Numbered from the stretch's first letter, positions 22,831 through 33,190 are shown. The stretch is 64,000 bases of DNA from Acanthosepion pharaonis (GCA_903632075.3 CAHIKZ030000025.1:1831001-1895000); one strand, 5' to 3'. Made by a program: numbers and translations. The notes: a model not told the origin generated them from the letters alone.

Positions 22831-22915
22831 GAACTCCATGGCGCTATTTAAAATCAGGGATCTAGTTCAAAATTCCGATAAGGTGACCGTGTACGACGGC
22901 AAACATCTGAAAAAG
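22831..22915 (+). CDS. Candidate host exon encoding 28 codons
   Basis: A polypyrimidine-like 'tttttgtgttttagttttag' acceptor precedes 85 bp that are open in one frame and end at 'AAAAAG|gtgggag', an acceptable donor. The peptide reads 'NSMALFKIRDLVQNSD' then 'KVTVYDGKHLKK'. The block has balanced base composition and a varied codon set, unlike the AT-rich flanks. The ATG at 22838 could be a start, or the exon could be internal (it begins with one base completing a codon and ends in phase 0). I do not recognise the protein and find no partner exon in the window. Confidence 0.4.
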
Positions 22916-23390
22916 GTGGGAGAATGCAATTCAAAACGTTAAGAATATAACAATGAAGATAAGTTTCTTAGTTCGAATGGAAAGGCATTTATTTGTATAA
23001 TAATTCCCCAATTTAAAATATCTTACATTAATAATGCTCCTGTTATTCCAGGAACAAATTCACAGAACCTTTAATTGTCGGCTTTTTAAAGCCGTTCCAT
23101 TTGAATAGAGAATTTTCGAGAATAACCCAACCGTCACTGGAAATTGTTTTTAAATTTTAAATTTATTTAAACGTAACAACACTAAGTATGTGTAAAAAAT
23201 TATTTATCATTAGGTGTTTTAATTTAACTAAGGAAATCAAGTAATTAAGAAAAAAATATGAGAAGACGTGTAAATAAAATAATCAAAATCTACTAACGGT
23301 TACAGACAAAAACAGGTAGAATTTCTTTTTTCAAAAATGGAGATTGTTTTAAAATGACTATATGAAACTGGGGATATCTAGATGACCCTC
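22916..23390. other. No gene recognised
   Basis: AT-rich. If 22831-22915 is an exon, this would be intron. Confidence 0.5.
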
Positions 23391-23720
23391 CACCAGTAAA
23401 GAAGAGGTATTGCCTGGCGAGACGGTCTCCTGGGATTTGAACACATTTAAGCATTTGCCTGACCTCTCCAGGATGTTACACTGTTTGTTTTATTATTATT
23501 ATCTATTAGATGGGTTGCGCATATGCATCCATATAGGACAAAGACTGACCAGTCCCCGCCGCCACTGTCAGGCTGGTGTCGATAATTACACCGACCCCAC
23601 TTTTCTTAGTGTAATGAAGGTGTTGCGACAGGGCTGGAATCCCAGGGACCGGGCCTCTTCTCCCCATCTCAAATGAGAAGAGAAAAGATACCATGATTTT
23701 CCTTTTATCCCGGCTCATAA
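23391..23720. repeat. G+C-rich dispersed-repeat-like block, unclassified
   Basis: An island of higher G+C with phrases such as 'cgccactgtcaggctggtgt' and 'ggctggaatcccagggaccg' stands out in AT-rich DNA and resembles old transposon sequence. No family assignment is possible, and the short frames on either strand have no recognisable motif. Confidence 0.35.
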
Positions 23721-23854
23721 GTCACAGAACTATATTAATTAAATTAAATAGTACACTAAGTACTATTTAGTGTTGACGCCATGTTTCCAATAGCAACGCC
23801 ACTTATATAACAAGGGAGTTAAATTTTGGAAATAACATCATTTGGTCATCTTGG

Positions 23855-24000
23855 CGTGGTTAGTAAGCTAGTCAATTTGACCGTTATTACTGAGTGGCGA
23901 GTTCGATTCTCACTAGATGTACCATGCTTGTGGTGATGTACTAAAAAAAGCTAAGCTGTACAAATGACAATAAGGCTTTGTATCAAGAAACTAAACAAGA
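23855..24000 (+). mobile_element. tRNA-derived SINE (family S1), diverged copy
   Basis: 'ggcgtggttagtaagct' aligns with the A-box region, and 'gcgagttcgattctcac' is a B-box, of the same SINE as at 32896-33029 and 52352-52481. RNA polymerase III would transcribe such an element; mobilisation depends on LINE proteins in trans. Confidence 0.7.
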
Positions 24001-25485
24001 TTTATGTCAGGTTTCAACTAAAAGTCAGATATTAAGAATCTGGAGTTATTCGCCCTTGCCACGTACACCCCTCACCTTCATAGTGATCAATCGTTGAAGT
24101 GTTACTGCCCCTAAAGTGCTATTATCTTGGTGTCCTGCCCTTTTACAGGTGAGATAGCTCTTCCTGGTCTATGGTGACCTGTAACAGCTACTAATATATC
24201 ACAAGTATTTGATATAATTATCAATTTGAAAAAGAAAAAAAAAAAAATTTACACCATCAACAGACGGTCATTTTGCACCGTCTATTTTTCTTCATTGTTA
24301 TCAGCTTTTACTTTTTTTGCTGTGTTGGCACTTTTCTGTCACTTTTAAATTTAACACTAACAACCTTTTCCCCGTAAAAAAAATCGAATTATGTCTCCTT
24401 AAATGTTAAAGTAAAACTTCTTTATAGTCATGTATTTTTATCTACGTTATTTTTATTTTAGTAAAAAACAAAAAAACTTGATGTCTAAAAATTAAAATAA
24501 AAACGATCCATTACAGTAAAACTCATTGTTGGTTTCCTTATTGTTGACTTATTTTGGTAAAGTCAGCAGTTCGTTTTTTGTTTTTGTTTACCAGATGCAG
24601 TTTAAAATTGACGCAAAGATTAATTTTGTAAAAAAAAAAAAAAGCATTTCATTTAATAAATTTTTGTATCTATCCGAAACTAATCTTCTTGTGTATGTGA
24701 AATTTAAGTGTTCCTCCCTTTTCTTTTCTTTTTTAACTTAATCCATAATTTGTTCCTTGTTTTGTTTTTAGTATTTTACTTTTAAATTAAAACTTTACTT
24801 TACCATACCAATCTGGTTTATTTGTAAATAAACAAAAAGTAACTAAGTATATTTTCTATAATTTCAATAATCGAAGAAAAAAAAGCATTTTTCTCTCAAA
24901 TTTTCCATACGGAGACTAAAAAAATGCTAACAATTTTTTCTTCTTTTTGCCCCAAAAGTTTATAACTGAAGTTAATTAAACGAAACAAACACTATTTTTT
25001 TTATTGAATAGTTTATTTTTTTTAAATAAATTTTGTTTTTAAAAAAAGTATTTTCGTTACAATTTACAATTTTTCGTTGTTGTATTAAGAATTTTTTCAA
25101 ACATCTTTTATTTTTAATGAAAGAGGTTATTATTACGTTTAAAACTTAAAAGTTTATTGCAAACGATTTCTGCAACACTTTTCATTTCCTTTTAAAAAAA
25201 ATTTTATTTAGAGTTCACCCCCCTATCTTTTTAAACTAGCTTCAAACCCTACTTTGGATTAAAAAAAAAAAATGTTTGCATCAGAAATAAAACGAAAATT
25301 AATGTCTGACATGCAATTCATTCATTCCAAGTATTTTCCCTGAAGTAAAACCTGAAATCTTTGTAAAGAAAAATATATATTGAGTGATATTTCAGGTCAG
25401 TAGGTACACAGAAGCAGAGAGGAGTGGGCTTGATTTGCCCCCATTTTTGCTTCTATATATTTTTTTTTATCTATTTTAATAATTT
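24001..25485. other. AT-rich, no gene recognised
   Basis: Homopolymer-rich DNA with many A and T runs. 24040-24200 is more mixed but not recognisable. Confidence 0.5.
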
Positions 25486-25489
25486 CATA

Positions 25490-25590
25490 TCGAACAAGGT
25501 GATAATGCCACTAAGACGCAAGGGGGTTACTGGGAACGAAAGAGAATCAGAAGATTTCAGTAAGGAAAGGACAATAAAGGAACAAGATTC
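25490..25590 (-). mobile_element. LINE-A 3' tail, minus strand
   Basis: The 'aggtgataatgccactaaga' start and purine-rich run are the reverse of the LINE-A 3' UTR. It sits tail-outward and is paired with the plus-strand tail that follows. Confidence 0.75.
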
Positions 25591-25604
25591 AGGAAGAACC
25601 TATC

Positions 25605-25692
25605 TACTATTTTTCTCATATTCTCTAACCCTCAGAAACCCCTCGCATCTTAGTGGCTTTATTGTCTTACTTGGGGAGAAATAATTAATAAA
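25605..25692 (+). mobile_element. LINE-A 3' tail, plus strand
   Basis: 'cgcatcttagtggctttatt' and 'cttggggagaaataatt' are the LINE-A 3' end in plus orientation. Together with 25490-25590 it makes an inverted pair that could fold back. Confidence 0.75.
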
Positions 25693-25724
25693 TAAATAGT
25701 AAATAAAATTTCAGAGTTTAAGCA

Positions 25725-26189
25725 GACATTAATCAGCAATATTATTGATCATGATCTGTCAACTTTGCTTCAGTTACTTGCCCACCACCATAGGTTACGT
25801 CTCTGTACCTTTTCTATAAATACTCTCATGGTAATTGTTTGGATGAGTTCTTCACTATGGTACCTAGACTGTATGAATTTGAGCACAATACTAGACTGGT
25901 GGCGAGATCTCAACAATTTACAGTTGAGCTTGCTAGATCTAGCTGTAACTTCTATGTTAACAGTTTTTTATCTTGCACTTCTCACTTGTGGAACTCCCTC
26001 TCGGTTCCATGCTTTCCAGCCAACTTTAATCTGCAAAAGCTTAAATGCAATGTCAGTTGCTATCTACTGTCTGCCTGATTGCTCTTTTCTCTTTCTCCTC
26101 ATTACTAATGTTTCTGTTCCTAATTCCTCCACACCCCGTAACAACTTGCATGCTAGTGGCTGTACTGCCTTGCTTGGGGGATGATACCG

Positions 26190-26220
<31 letters not shown>
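25725..26220 (+). mobile_element. LINE-A 5'-truncated insertion with poly(A)
   Basis: The plus strand starts within the 'INIIDHDLSTLLQ'-like region, continues 'VPRLYEFEHNTRL', 'SCNFYVNSFLSCTSHLWNSL' and 'CFPANFNLQKLKCNV', then the 3' UTR, ending in about 27 A residues (26194-26220). The long homogeneous A tail and fewer lesions suggest a comparatively recent insertion. Frameshifts still break the ORF. Confidence 0.85.
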
Positions 26221-26221
<1 letters not shown>

Positions 26222-27285
26222 CCTAAACAGAAAACAAGGGAAACCTTCGTTCAGTAGACTGGAAAGAAGTGGAAACCAGTTGATAAGCAAACCAATTTTC
26301 TGTATAGATTTGGAATAATTCTTGAGGAGTACCACTTTTTTTTGGTTCCATAGTTTCTTTTTGCAGCATTTCCATGATAATTCTGTATTTGGGGCGTGTA
26401 TGTTATTTGTATAAAGTAGATGCACAAAAGTTTGTTGATAAATCATTTGTTGATTATATCTACCAATGAGTGAGTTGGTTAAGTTTCAGTATTCATCCCA
26501 TAGAACAGTTACAATTGTTATACCAGTACTGGGACCAATTGTTGAATAATTGGTTCAGCCAATTGATATCTAAATTGAGATAAACAATTCCTATAAGTTC
26601 TCTTCACACCACCAAACAACCATTGATGGTGACTAAAATATACAATTATAATCGTGCTTGTCCCTCACTTCATTACTCCCTGGAAATACCTCATAAATAA
26701 AATAACTATTTCGTTTTGATCATGTGGAAAAAACACTACTTGGTTTCAGTGAGAAAAGTGAAGGAAGTGAAGATAGAAGTGTTTAATGGTTGTTTCAGTG
26801 AAATGGAAAAGAGTTGTCAATTTGAAATCTTTTCATTTGTTACCCCCTTACTTCTTAAAATAACAACCCGCATTCATATTTATGATTGTTATTGCAATAT
26901 TTTGTTAAGGTTGTTAAGCTCAAATATTTAACAATGTGAATTTCTACAGATATTTAATTGTCATAGAACTTGCCATGAGCTTACTCAATCATTAGTTTAA
27001 GAATTAAGATTCATCGGAATATTAAAACAGAAAAATCATGAAAATTTCACAGGTCGTTTTAGTACAATATAATTGTTCATCAGGAAAAAAGCAGCTCCCA
27101 TCTGTGTCAATGATTTTTTTTTTCTGTTACATATTGCCATCAAGACCATCAAACTGCTGAAAGTTGTTCTGGACCTACTCGCAAAAAAGATCACTCAAAT
27201 CTACAAAATAGTTCTACTTTTTATTTGTAATCCAAGGACAATGAAAATACATTTGGGTTATTCAACCATTTCTTTCTGATTATAA
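26221..27285. other. No gene recognised
   Basis: AT-rich. No protein family, RNA or repeat recognised. Confidence 0.5.
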
Positions 27286-27289
27286 GTAC

Positions 27290-27385
27290 AAGTGTCCTTT
27301 TTGTTTCCATTTTCCATAAAACTTCTTTGTTGCTCACATGCTCCATCCATGATATTCTCAGCATCCTTCTATAGAACCAGATCTC
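27290..27385 (-). mobile_element. LINE-C short fragment, minus strand
   Basis: The reverse of 'tggttctatagaaggatgct' and the neighbouring segment is a slice of the LINE-C C-terminal region. It faces the plus-strand copy at 27575-28016, giving an inverted pair. Confidence 0.7.
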
Positions 27386-27574
27386 AAATTTCAGGATGCT
27401 CCAGTTTTAAAACTAACGAATCTAATATTTGGGATTTATCAATAAATTTAATCAAGGAACAGCTGTGAGTTTTCCTAGATGTTTTTTTTTTTGGGGGGGG
27501 GTCACCTGTGGTCATTGGTTGATTTTGAGATGGACTGACCCTGTTGCATATCAATAACACAGAAATATGGGAAC
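27386..27574. other. Unique spacer with poly(T)/poly(G) run
   Basis: Contains a 'ttttttttttggggggggg' run at about 27482-27500, and nothing else recognisable. Confidence 0.5.
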
Positions 27575-28016
27575 GGTCCTTAATCCATCTATGGGGCAGT
27601 GGATGCTGGGCAATTTTTTCATAGATGAATAAAAGACTTGAGGCAACAGAGATGTGGTTCTACAGAAGGATGCTGAGAATACCATGGGTGGAGCATGTGA
27701 GCATCAACAAAGTTTTAAGGTAAATGGAAAATAAGGACACTTATACTTAGAATCAGAACAAAACAGTTGAAATTTCTGGAATACATAACGAGGAAAGAAG
27801 ACTTGGAGAATTTGACACTCACAGGAAATACTGAAGCAGGATGGGGGTTGCAGATGGAAACAGTGAGTAACCTACCTAATGAGCTTGTGTAAATGAACAG
27901 TGGAACAAGAAGTGGAAGGATGGTAAAAAGACAAACATTACTAAAAACTACAAAGGATAGGAAGTTGTTGAGTGTCATGATTGCCCATGATGTAAAGGAA
28001 CATAAAAAAGAATAGT
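27575..28016 (+). mobile_element. LINE-C C-terminal fragment
   Basis: Plus-strand text 'atgtggttctacagaaggat' onward encodes 'MWFYRRMLRIPWVEH'-like residues, then 'KFLEYITRKEDLENLTLTG', and ends with the family 3' end 'aaggataggaagttgttgag'. Truncated at both coding ends and interrupted by stops. Confidence 0.8.
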
Positions 28017-28082
28017 TTGTGTAGACACGCATTCAACATGACAAAAAATCAATTATGTTTTAAAGTGTGCTTTTTGTTTAAT

Positions 28083-28119
28083 TTTGCTCTTTCCTCTTAA
28101 TTTAAGAGGAAAGAGCAAA
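28083..28119. repeat. Perfect palindrome, arms 18 bp
   Basis: 'tttgctctttcctcttaa' followed almost immediately by its exact reverse complement 'ttaagaggaaagagcaaa'. It would extrude as a hairpin. Confidence 0.95.
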
Positions 28120-28149
28120 GAATTTTTTGATCATTTTATTAAATTTTTT

Positions 28150-28350
28150 AATCCTTTCTAGCGCGTTGGAAATTTTGGTTAAAAAAACCTGTTTTCCTTG
28201 TGTCTGTGGCAGGGGTAGGGGGAGATTATTATAGAAAATTTTAGCATCTTTTTAGTGGTAAAAAATATTGATTTGGAAATTCTTACAAAATCAAATAATT
28301 TTTGTATTTTAATGAAATTTTTAGGACTTATTCAATAACGGATGAAATTA
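28150..28350 (+). repeat. R300 interspersed repeat, copy 3 (diverged)
   Basis: Shares 'ttggaaattttggttaaaaa', then 'attgatttggaaattctta' and 'tttttaggacttattc', with the copies at 20.4 and 21.9 kb, but has more substitutions and lacks the distal part. Confidence 0.75.
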
Positions 28351-28659
28351 TTAAAAACTCATTTTAAACTTTAGCTATCACGAATCTGTGGAGGTACCTT
28401 TTTTTTTTCTTAATACTTTTATTATGAAATGAGATTTTCTTCATATTTTCCCTGTCCTTCAGTAGTTGTTTATCTTACATACTGAGAACTGGTCTACTCT
28501 TACTGCTTAATAAATACAGGCTTCAGTTTCATTGAAAATTAAACTAACAAAAAAGGTAAATTAATTTCCATTTGAAATTAGACACACTAAAAATATATTT
28601 TAATCCATTTATTTTTTTTCATATGCACAAAATTAAACTGTGAAAGCAAAAATAGATAT

Positions 28660-28850
28660 GTTACCTATCATTCAATTCACACTCCTCCCTGTTTTTTTTT
28701 TTAATAGAATTAGGGGTTTATCCCTTGTTTCCTGTCTAGGATTGGATTTCTGGTCACTTCTAAAGTCTTTTCATTCTCCTTTAACTCCCAGTAGCCCCTT
28801 GCATCTTAATGGCATTATCACCTTGCTTGGGGTGATTTAATTTATTTTTT
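28660..28850 (+). mobile_element. LINE-A 3'-UTR fragment
   Basis: Starts 'attcaattcacactcctccc', shared with 36640 and, in reverse, 17240. It ends with the LINE-A tail 'ttgcttggggtgattt'. No ORF portion. The repeated identical 5' start in three copies suggests a defined short element rather than random truncation. Confidence 0.75.
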
Positions 28851-29017
28851 TTAAATCACAAAAATGTTAAATTTGCTAAAAAATTGTTAAATGATATAAA
28901 CTGAAAGTATATTCAGAGAATAATGGCTTTGCATTGAAATAGAATCACAAGTTTGTCTCTTCTATCAGAAAAGGATAGCATGTTTAACTAATTTTACGCA
29001 TTACATTGTACTTGTAA

Positions 29018-29284
29018 GTGGCTTGTCAGTCAATTTGTTTACAGCAGCCAAAATCAAAGAGTTGCCTTTTCAGTCTGAGCCAAGGAGCTAAATCTGCCTC
29101 CTCCAGCAAATGCTACAGTTTACAAGCCCATGGTGCCATTTCCTTCTGGGAATATATCTTCCCCGGATATAGAAAGACACTCCTGAATTTGGGAAAACCC
29201 AAGACTTGCTGTTTCCCCTTCATGGAAGGTGTCCTTACCTGGGACATAGTAGATGAATCCAGCCTATTTGAATCTGGAGTCCTA
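29018..29284 (+). other. Open stretch of unknown origin
   Basis: About 89 codons are open on the plus strand ('MACQSICLQQPKSKSCLFSL' start) with a mixed base composition. The reading continues into a LINE-C fragment at 29285, so the downstream part is certainly not a host protein. I do not recognise the first part; it may be another transposon piece or chance. Confidence 0.25.
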
Positions 29285-29460
29285 AACATGGCAAAAAAAA
29301 TTATAATCATGCAAATTACTGATTGGAGACACCAAAATCAAACAGACACAAAAATTAAAATACCTGGGACGTGTGCTTTAATCAAGAACAGAAAGCGCAA
29401 CACTGAAATCCAAAGGTGCATTGGGAAAGGTGCATTCTTGTCTTGTAAAAAAAAAAAACC
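29285..29460 (+). mobile_element. LINE-C internal fragment
   Basis: 'atgcaaattactgattggag' to 'aaaggtgcattgggaaaggt' is nearly identical to 32396-32515 and encodes 'DTKIKIPGTCALIKNRKRNT'. Short, ends in an A run. Confidence 0.8.
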
Positions 29461-30077
29461 AGGGGAATTGAACAGAATGATAGCAGAGTTCCATAAGATT
29501 TATACTAAGACGTTTGATTAATTCCTCTAAGTAACTAATCAACAAACAGAAAATTCCAACATGACCAAGATCATCATCATCATCGTTATGTTTTCAGTTT
29601 CATGCCTTCATGCTGGTGGCATTTCATTCATTTTGATGTGTTCATTACCAGTAGAGCCGTTTTTTCATTACTAAACATTTATACAAAGATTTATGATTAT
29701 TGTAGATTTACATATTTTTATACTTGAAAAATTTTTTAAAGATCTAACTTGAAGAAGGCTGATATTATGTCGAAATATTTTTTAACATTGTCAAGTACTG
29801 TGTTTTTTATTTTCATAAATCATGCTCTTCTTGTAACTGTTGAAAGATACTGGGAAAAATTCCATCAATCATATTTTTTATTATTATTATCAATAAATAA
29901 AATGTTCACAATACTTATCTATGACCGACTAAAAGTTTCCTGATGTTATCACTCATTGAGGTAAGAAAAAATCTTGCATATTGTTTTATTAACCAAACAT
30001 TCATTGATTCTAATATTCTTAATTTTTATGTCACATTTAACATTGAATAAATTTAAATTTAGAAATTTGTTTTGTAG
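29461..30077. other. No gene recognised
   Basis: AT-rich. 29745-29785 carries 'gaagaaggctgatattatgt' followed by 'cgaaat', a weak hammerhead-like layout that I do not call. Confidence 0.4.
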
Positions 30078-30113
30078 GATGTATGTATGTATGTATGTAT
30101 GTATGTATGTATA
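30078..30113. repeat. (ATGT)n microsatellite
   Basis: Eight or more units of tatg/atgt. Confidence 0.95.
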
Positions 30114-30204
30114 TATGAGGAGTTCTGCTTTCCCATTTGACATTCAATTCCTGATACTAATGTCCTAGTCAGAGCCAACTGCTAAAGCATAGAGTCTCTT
30201 GTAA

Positions 30205-30770
30205 CATCTTCTCAAATGCAATGGACAGGACAAATAATTCGAATGAAGGATAGTAGACTCCCAAAACAAATATTTTATGGTATCGTAAAGCATCCTCAGC
30301 ACAAACCAAGGAAAAGATACAAGGACTGTATCAAGAACAACCTAAAAAAGCTGGTATTTGACTTCAACAATTGGAAAGAGATGGCCATTGATAGAACTGG
30401 ATAGAGAGGTCAAATAAGAGACAGGTGTCAGCTCTTCGAAGAATGTCGTCTGAAAAACAGGCAGCTAAAGCAGCGACTTTGAATGGGTGATAACCATGGA
30501 CTCAACAAGGGTGTCAAGGGCTGGACATGTTATTTCTGTCAGCATATACTTCTTTCAAAGGCTGGCTGGTTGAATCATGTGAAGTCACATTAAGAAATAA
30601 ATCACCCTTGATATTCCCTAGACACAAAGTGTCACAGCCTGCATGCTGTGTGACAAGGTATGCAAAACCAGCTCTGGACTGAAAAAGCACATGGTGCACA
30701 GGAATCAGGCACAGTGCTCTGAATCCATCAAGGTTGTGGATTTGTCTGTCACTTGTGTAACAAGTCATGC
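30205..30770 (+). mobile_element. LINE-E C-terminal fragment with C2H2-like zinc finger
   Basis: Plus-strand translation: 'MQWTGQIIRMKDSRLPKQIF', 'KPRKRYKDCIKNNLKKLVFD', 'NNWKEMAIDRTG', then across a stop 'RDRCQLFEECRLKNRQLKQR'. About 200 bp further on, 'CMLCDKVCKTSSGLKKHMVH' is a C-x2-C-x12-H-x3-H finger. Some endonuclease-RT LINEs carry such a finger at the C-terminus. Stops show it is dead. The RT palm is missing (5'-truncated). Confidence 0.75.
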
Positions 30771-30874
30771 AAGTCGGCAGCTGACCTTTGGGGGTCCTGC
30801 ACAAGAGAGGTGCCAGGTGGGAAGCGAACATGATTAGGTGGGCATCATCAGTGAAGATGCAGTGGATCATCATC

Positions 30875-30877
<3 letters not shown>

Positions 30878-30926
<49 letters not shown>
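30878..30926. repeat. (TG)n/(TA)n microsatellite
   Basis: TG run followed by TA run, directly downstream of LINE-E. Confidence 0.95.
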
Positions 30927-30928
<2 letters not shown>

Positions 30929-31139
30929 ATTTTATATATTAACAATTTTAAATAATTATATTTACTGAGTTACTCTTAGCTTGTACGATAAAAGCTTATA
31001 TAAAAAATATTACCATTTTTTTTTTTAATGTGATGATAATTTTTTATTGATATTTGTTCAAAGTCGCTAATATAAAATAATTTAAATTAATAATCATTTA
31101 TGTCTATATAGAGTGTATACCTTTATCAGGATAACACAC

Positions 31140-31335
31140 TGTGTATTCAGTTGCTCAGAATTGGTTTGAGGTGCATTCTGGAGATTTTCAACAAGTAGTG
31201 TGACCATCACATTTGCCTAACATAAATCTAAGTGAGCATTTATAGAATGTGGTGGAGAGGTCTATTCACACATGTTTCTACATTTACATAATATCAGTGA
31301 AGCTTGGACTGCTGCCAAAGGGCATGGCACTTGAT
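31140..31335 (+). pseudogene. Tc1-like transposase C-terminal remnant
   Basis: With frame shifts the plus strand reads 'WFEVHSGDFQ', a 'HLP(N)INLSEHL'-like block (the region of the third catalytic residue in Tc1 transposases, here degenerate), then 'VVERSIHT' and 'LGLLPKGMALDD'. Short and badly decayed; assignment rests on residue order. Confidence 0.5.
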
Positions 31336-32160
31336 GATAGACACCTAAAGGCTAACACAAATTTCTCCGCCATTTTACTTTAAATGCACCTCTTCTGGAA
31401 ATGAATACAAAGTCTTGCAATGTCTTAAATTCAATAAAGAATCCTCCATATAAATTCTTAATTTTTCTCCCAGTCGCCATTGGATTGGCACTAAAAGAAA
31501 AATTTAAAGGTGAATTTACACCAGACAATCCAGTTCACCATCTATATTATCACCATAAAATGCATTTACATCTTAGAATGAAAAACTGGCTTTACTTTAG
31601 AATGGACATAGAGGTGTGTAGTAACTTTATTATACTAACAAAAAAATCCCACGAGTTCCTCCTTTTTGTGTAATAAGGTCATGACATTCAAGATGAGTTT
31701 GGGTAACAGTGATTTCACTGAATTACACATTGACTTAATGAAGTACTTCCATAGAGCAAGTTCTTTAATCCACTTGACATTATGTCAAAAATTGACAGTA
31801 TAATTCAAAATTTTCTCCAAGGATCAGAGTACACATACAGAGTACACATACAGAGTACACTGCCTGTCATCAAAGTGTTACTTTCTGACACTTCTGTCTA
31901 GGATCAGTGTAATATCTGTGCACTCTGTGATGTGAAAAGTTACAAACATATATAAATGTGGACAATCTGATGGGTGTTGACTTCAATTTCCACTTTTATA
32001 TTTACATACACTCTATCCCTGATACTGAACACCTTAACCCATAAATATAGCATACTAATATATATCCAAGTAAAATGAGAATAAATGGAATATAAATCTA
32101 CTGTTTGCAAAATCTAATTTAAAATAGGGCTCAATACAGAGTAGAGCTAAATATTATTTA
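31336..32160. other. No gene recognised; short tandem repeat
   Basis: At 31827-31860 'cagagtacacata' is present three times in tandem. Nothing else supported. Confidence 0.5.
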
Positions 32161-32173
32161 TCATTAGTTTACC

Positions 32174-32229
32174 ATCGCCTGAGGAGACATATTTGTAGTG
32201 TTGAAACATAATTACAATTGTGTAGCGAT
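32174..32229 (+). ncRNA. Hammerhead ribozyme (type I fold, intact core)
   Basis: Self-cleaving RNA motif. Stem I: ATCGC (32174-32178) with GCGAT (32225-32229), five Watson-Crick pairs. Core CTGAGGA (32179-32185) fits CUGANGA. Stem II: GACAT (32186-32190) with GTGTT (32198-32202), with a 7-nt loop and two G-T pairs. Core GAA (32203-32205). Stem III: ACATAAT (32206-32212) with ATTGTGT (32217-32223), with one T-G pair and a 4-nt loop. The cleavage triplet is GTA at 32222-32224, fitting NUH, and cleavage is predicted after 32224. All invariant hammerhead bases are present. Host element unknown; hammerheads are known from Penelope-like elements, retrozymes and satellite DNAs. Confidence 0.8.
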
Positions 32230-32289
32230 TTTTAACATTTTTTGTTTTAATATCCTAAAACAAATAATATTATATATATAGTTCAGTTT

Positions 32290-33190
32290 CTGCTTTCAAA
32301 CATACATTCTGTCTTCATACAATTGAAAAAAAGGACTAAATATCAAATGTAAGAAGACAGAATGAATGGTTGTTAGTAAAAGGAATAGTACAACATGCAA
32401 ATTACTGATTGGAGACACCAAAATCAAATGGACACAAAAATTAAAATATCTGGTACGTGCTTTAATAGAGAACAGAAAGCGCGACATTGAAATTCAAAGG
32501 TGCATTGGGAAAACGAAAGATGCCTTTCAAAAGCTAAACAAAGTATTGAGAAACACAAAAATTTCATTAAAAACAAACAAAAAGAGTACCAAACTGTTAT
32601 GTAATATTGGTCCTCTTATATAGGAGTGAATGCTGGACAATCTCCTCACAGATGAAGAGAAGATTTGTGGCAATAGAAATGTGGTTCTACAGAAAGATAT
32701 TGAGAATATCATGGACTGAACGTACAAGTAATGACAGTTTTTGAGAAAAGGAAAACAAAAAGGACACTTATAATTAGCATCAGAAAGAGACAATTGAAAA
32801 TTCTTGAGCAAATAATGAGGAAAGAGGGTTTGGAAAATTTGACACTCACAGGAAATGTTGAAATCAAGAGAGACAAAGGAAAGTAGCATGTTACAAGGGC
32901 ACCTTGATGTGGCGTAATGGTTAGCAAGCTTGTCTCGCTAGAACAATTACGACTGAGTAGTGAGTTTGATACTCATGGGTGCCCCATATTTTTGGCCTTA
33001 TGCCACATCTAAGCTACACTTGGAAAACCCCTATAACTACCTAACAAACTTGTGTAAATGGTTGGCTGAACAGACAGGAGTGATAGCAAAAATACAAACT
33101 TTACCAAGAACAACAAAGGACAGGAAATTGTGGAGGGCCATGATTGTCCACACTCTGAATGGATATGGCATATAGAAGAAGAGATGAAAG
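32290..33190 (+). mobile_element. LINE-C C-terminal half with nested SINE
   Basis: The plus strand encodes 'KLLIGDTKIKWTQKLKYLVR', 'KTKDAFQKLNKVLRNTKISL', 'MWFYRKILRISWTE' (about 32680), 'KRQLKILEQIMRKEGLENLT' (32790) and the 3' end 'aaaggacaggaaattgtgga' (33115). Stops and frameshifts are present. The SINE at 32896-33029 splits the region before 'LPNKLV'-like residues. A short inverted segment at 32300-32365 repeats 'cattctgtctt'/'aagacagaatg'. Confidence 0.85.
32896..33029 (+). mobile_element. tRNA-derived SINE (family S1) inserted in LINE-C
   Basis: About 134 bp starting 'gggcaccttgatgtggcgta'. A-box-like 'tggcgtaatgg' (32909) and B-box-like 'gtttgatactc' are spaced as in a tRNA-derived promoter, followed by 'ttggccttatgccacatcta' and ending 'ctacacttgg'. 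The same unit, in the opposite orientation and better preserved, lies at 52352-52481. Other LINE-C copies lack it at this place. Confidence 0.85.

Noticed and set aside
26150..26260. Poly(A) run as a sign of a processed host pseudogene
   Set aside because: The sequence directly upstream is the LINE-A 3' UTR, so the tail belongs to LINE-A.
30514..30945. 143-codon minus-strand frame
   Set aside because: Antisense to the LINE-E C-terminus and finger, ending in (TA)n translation.
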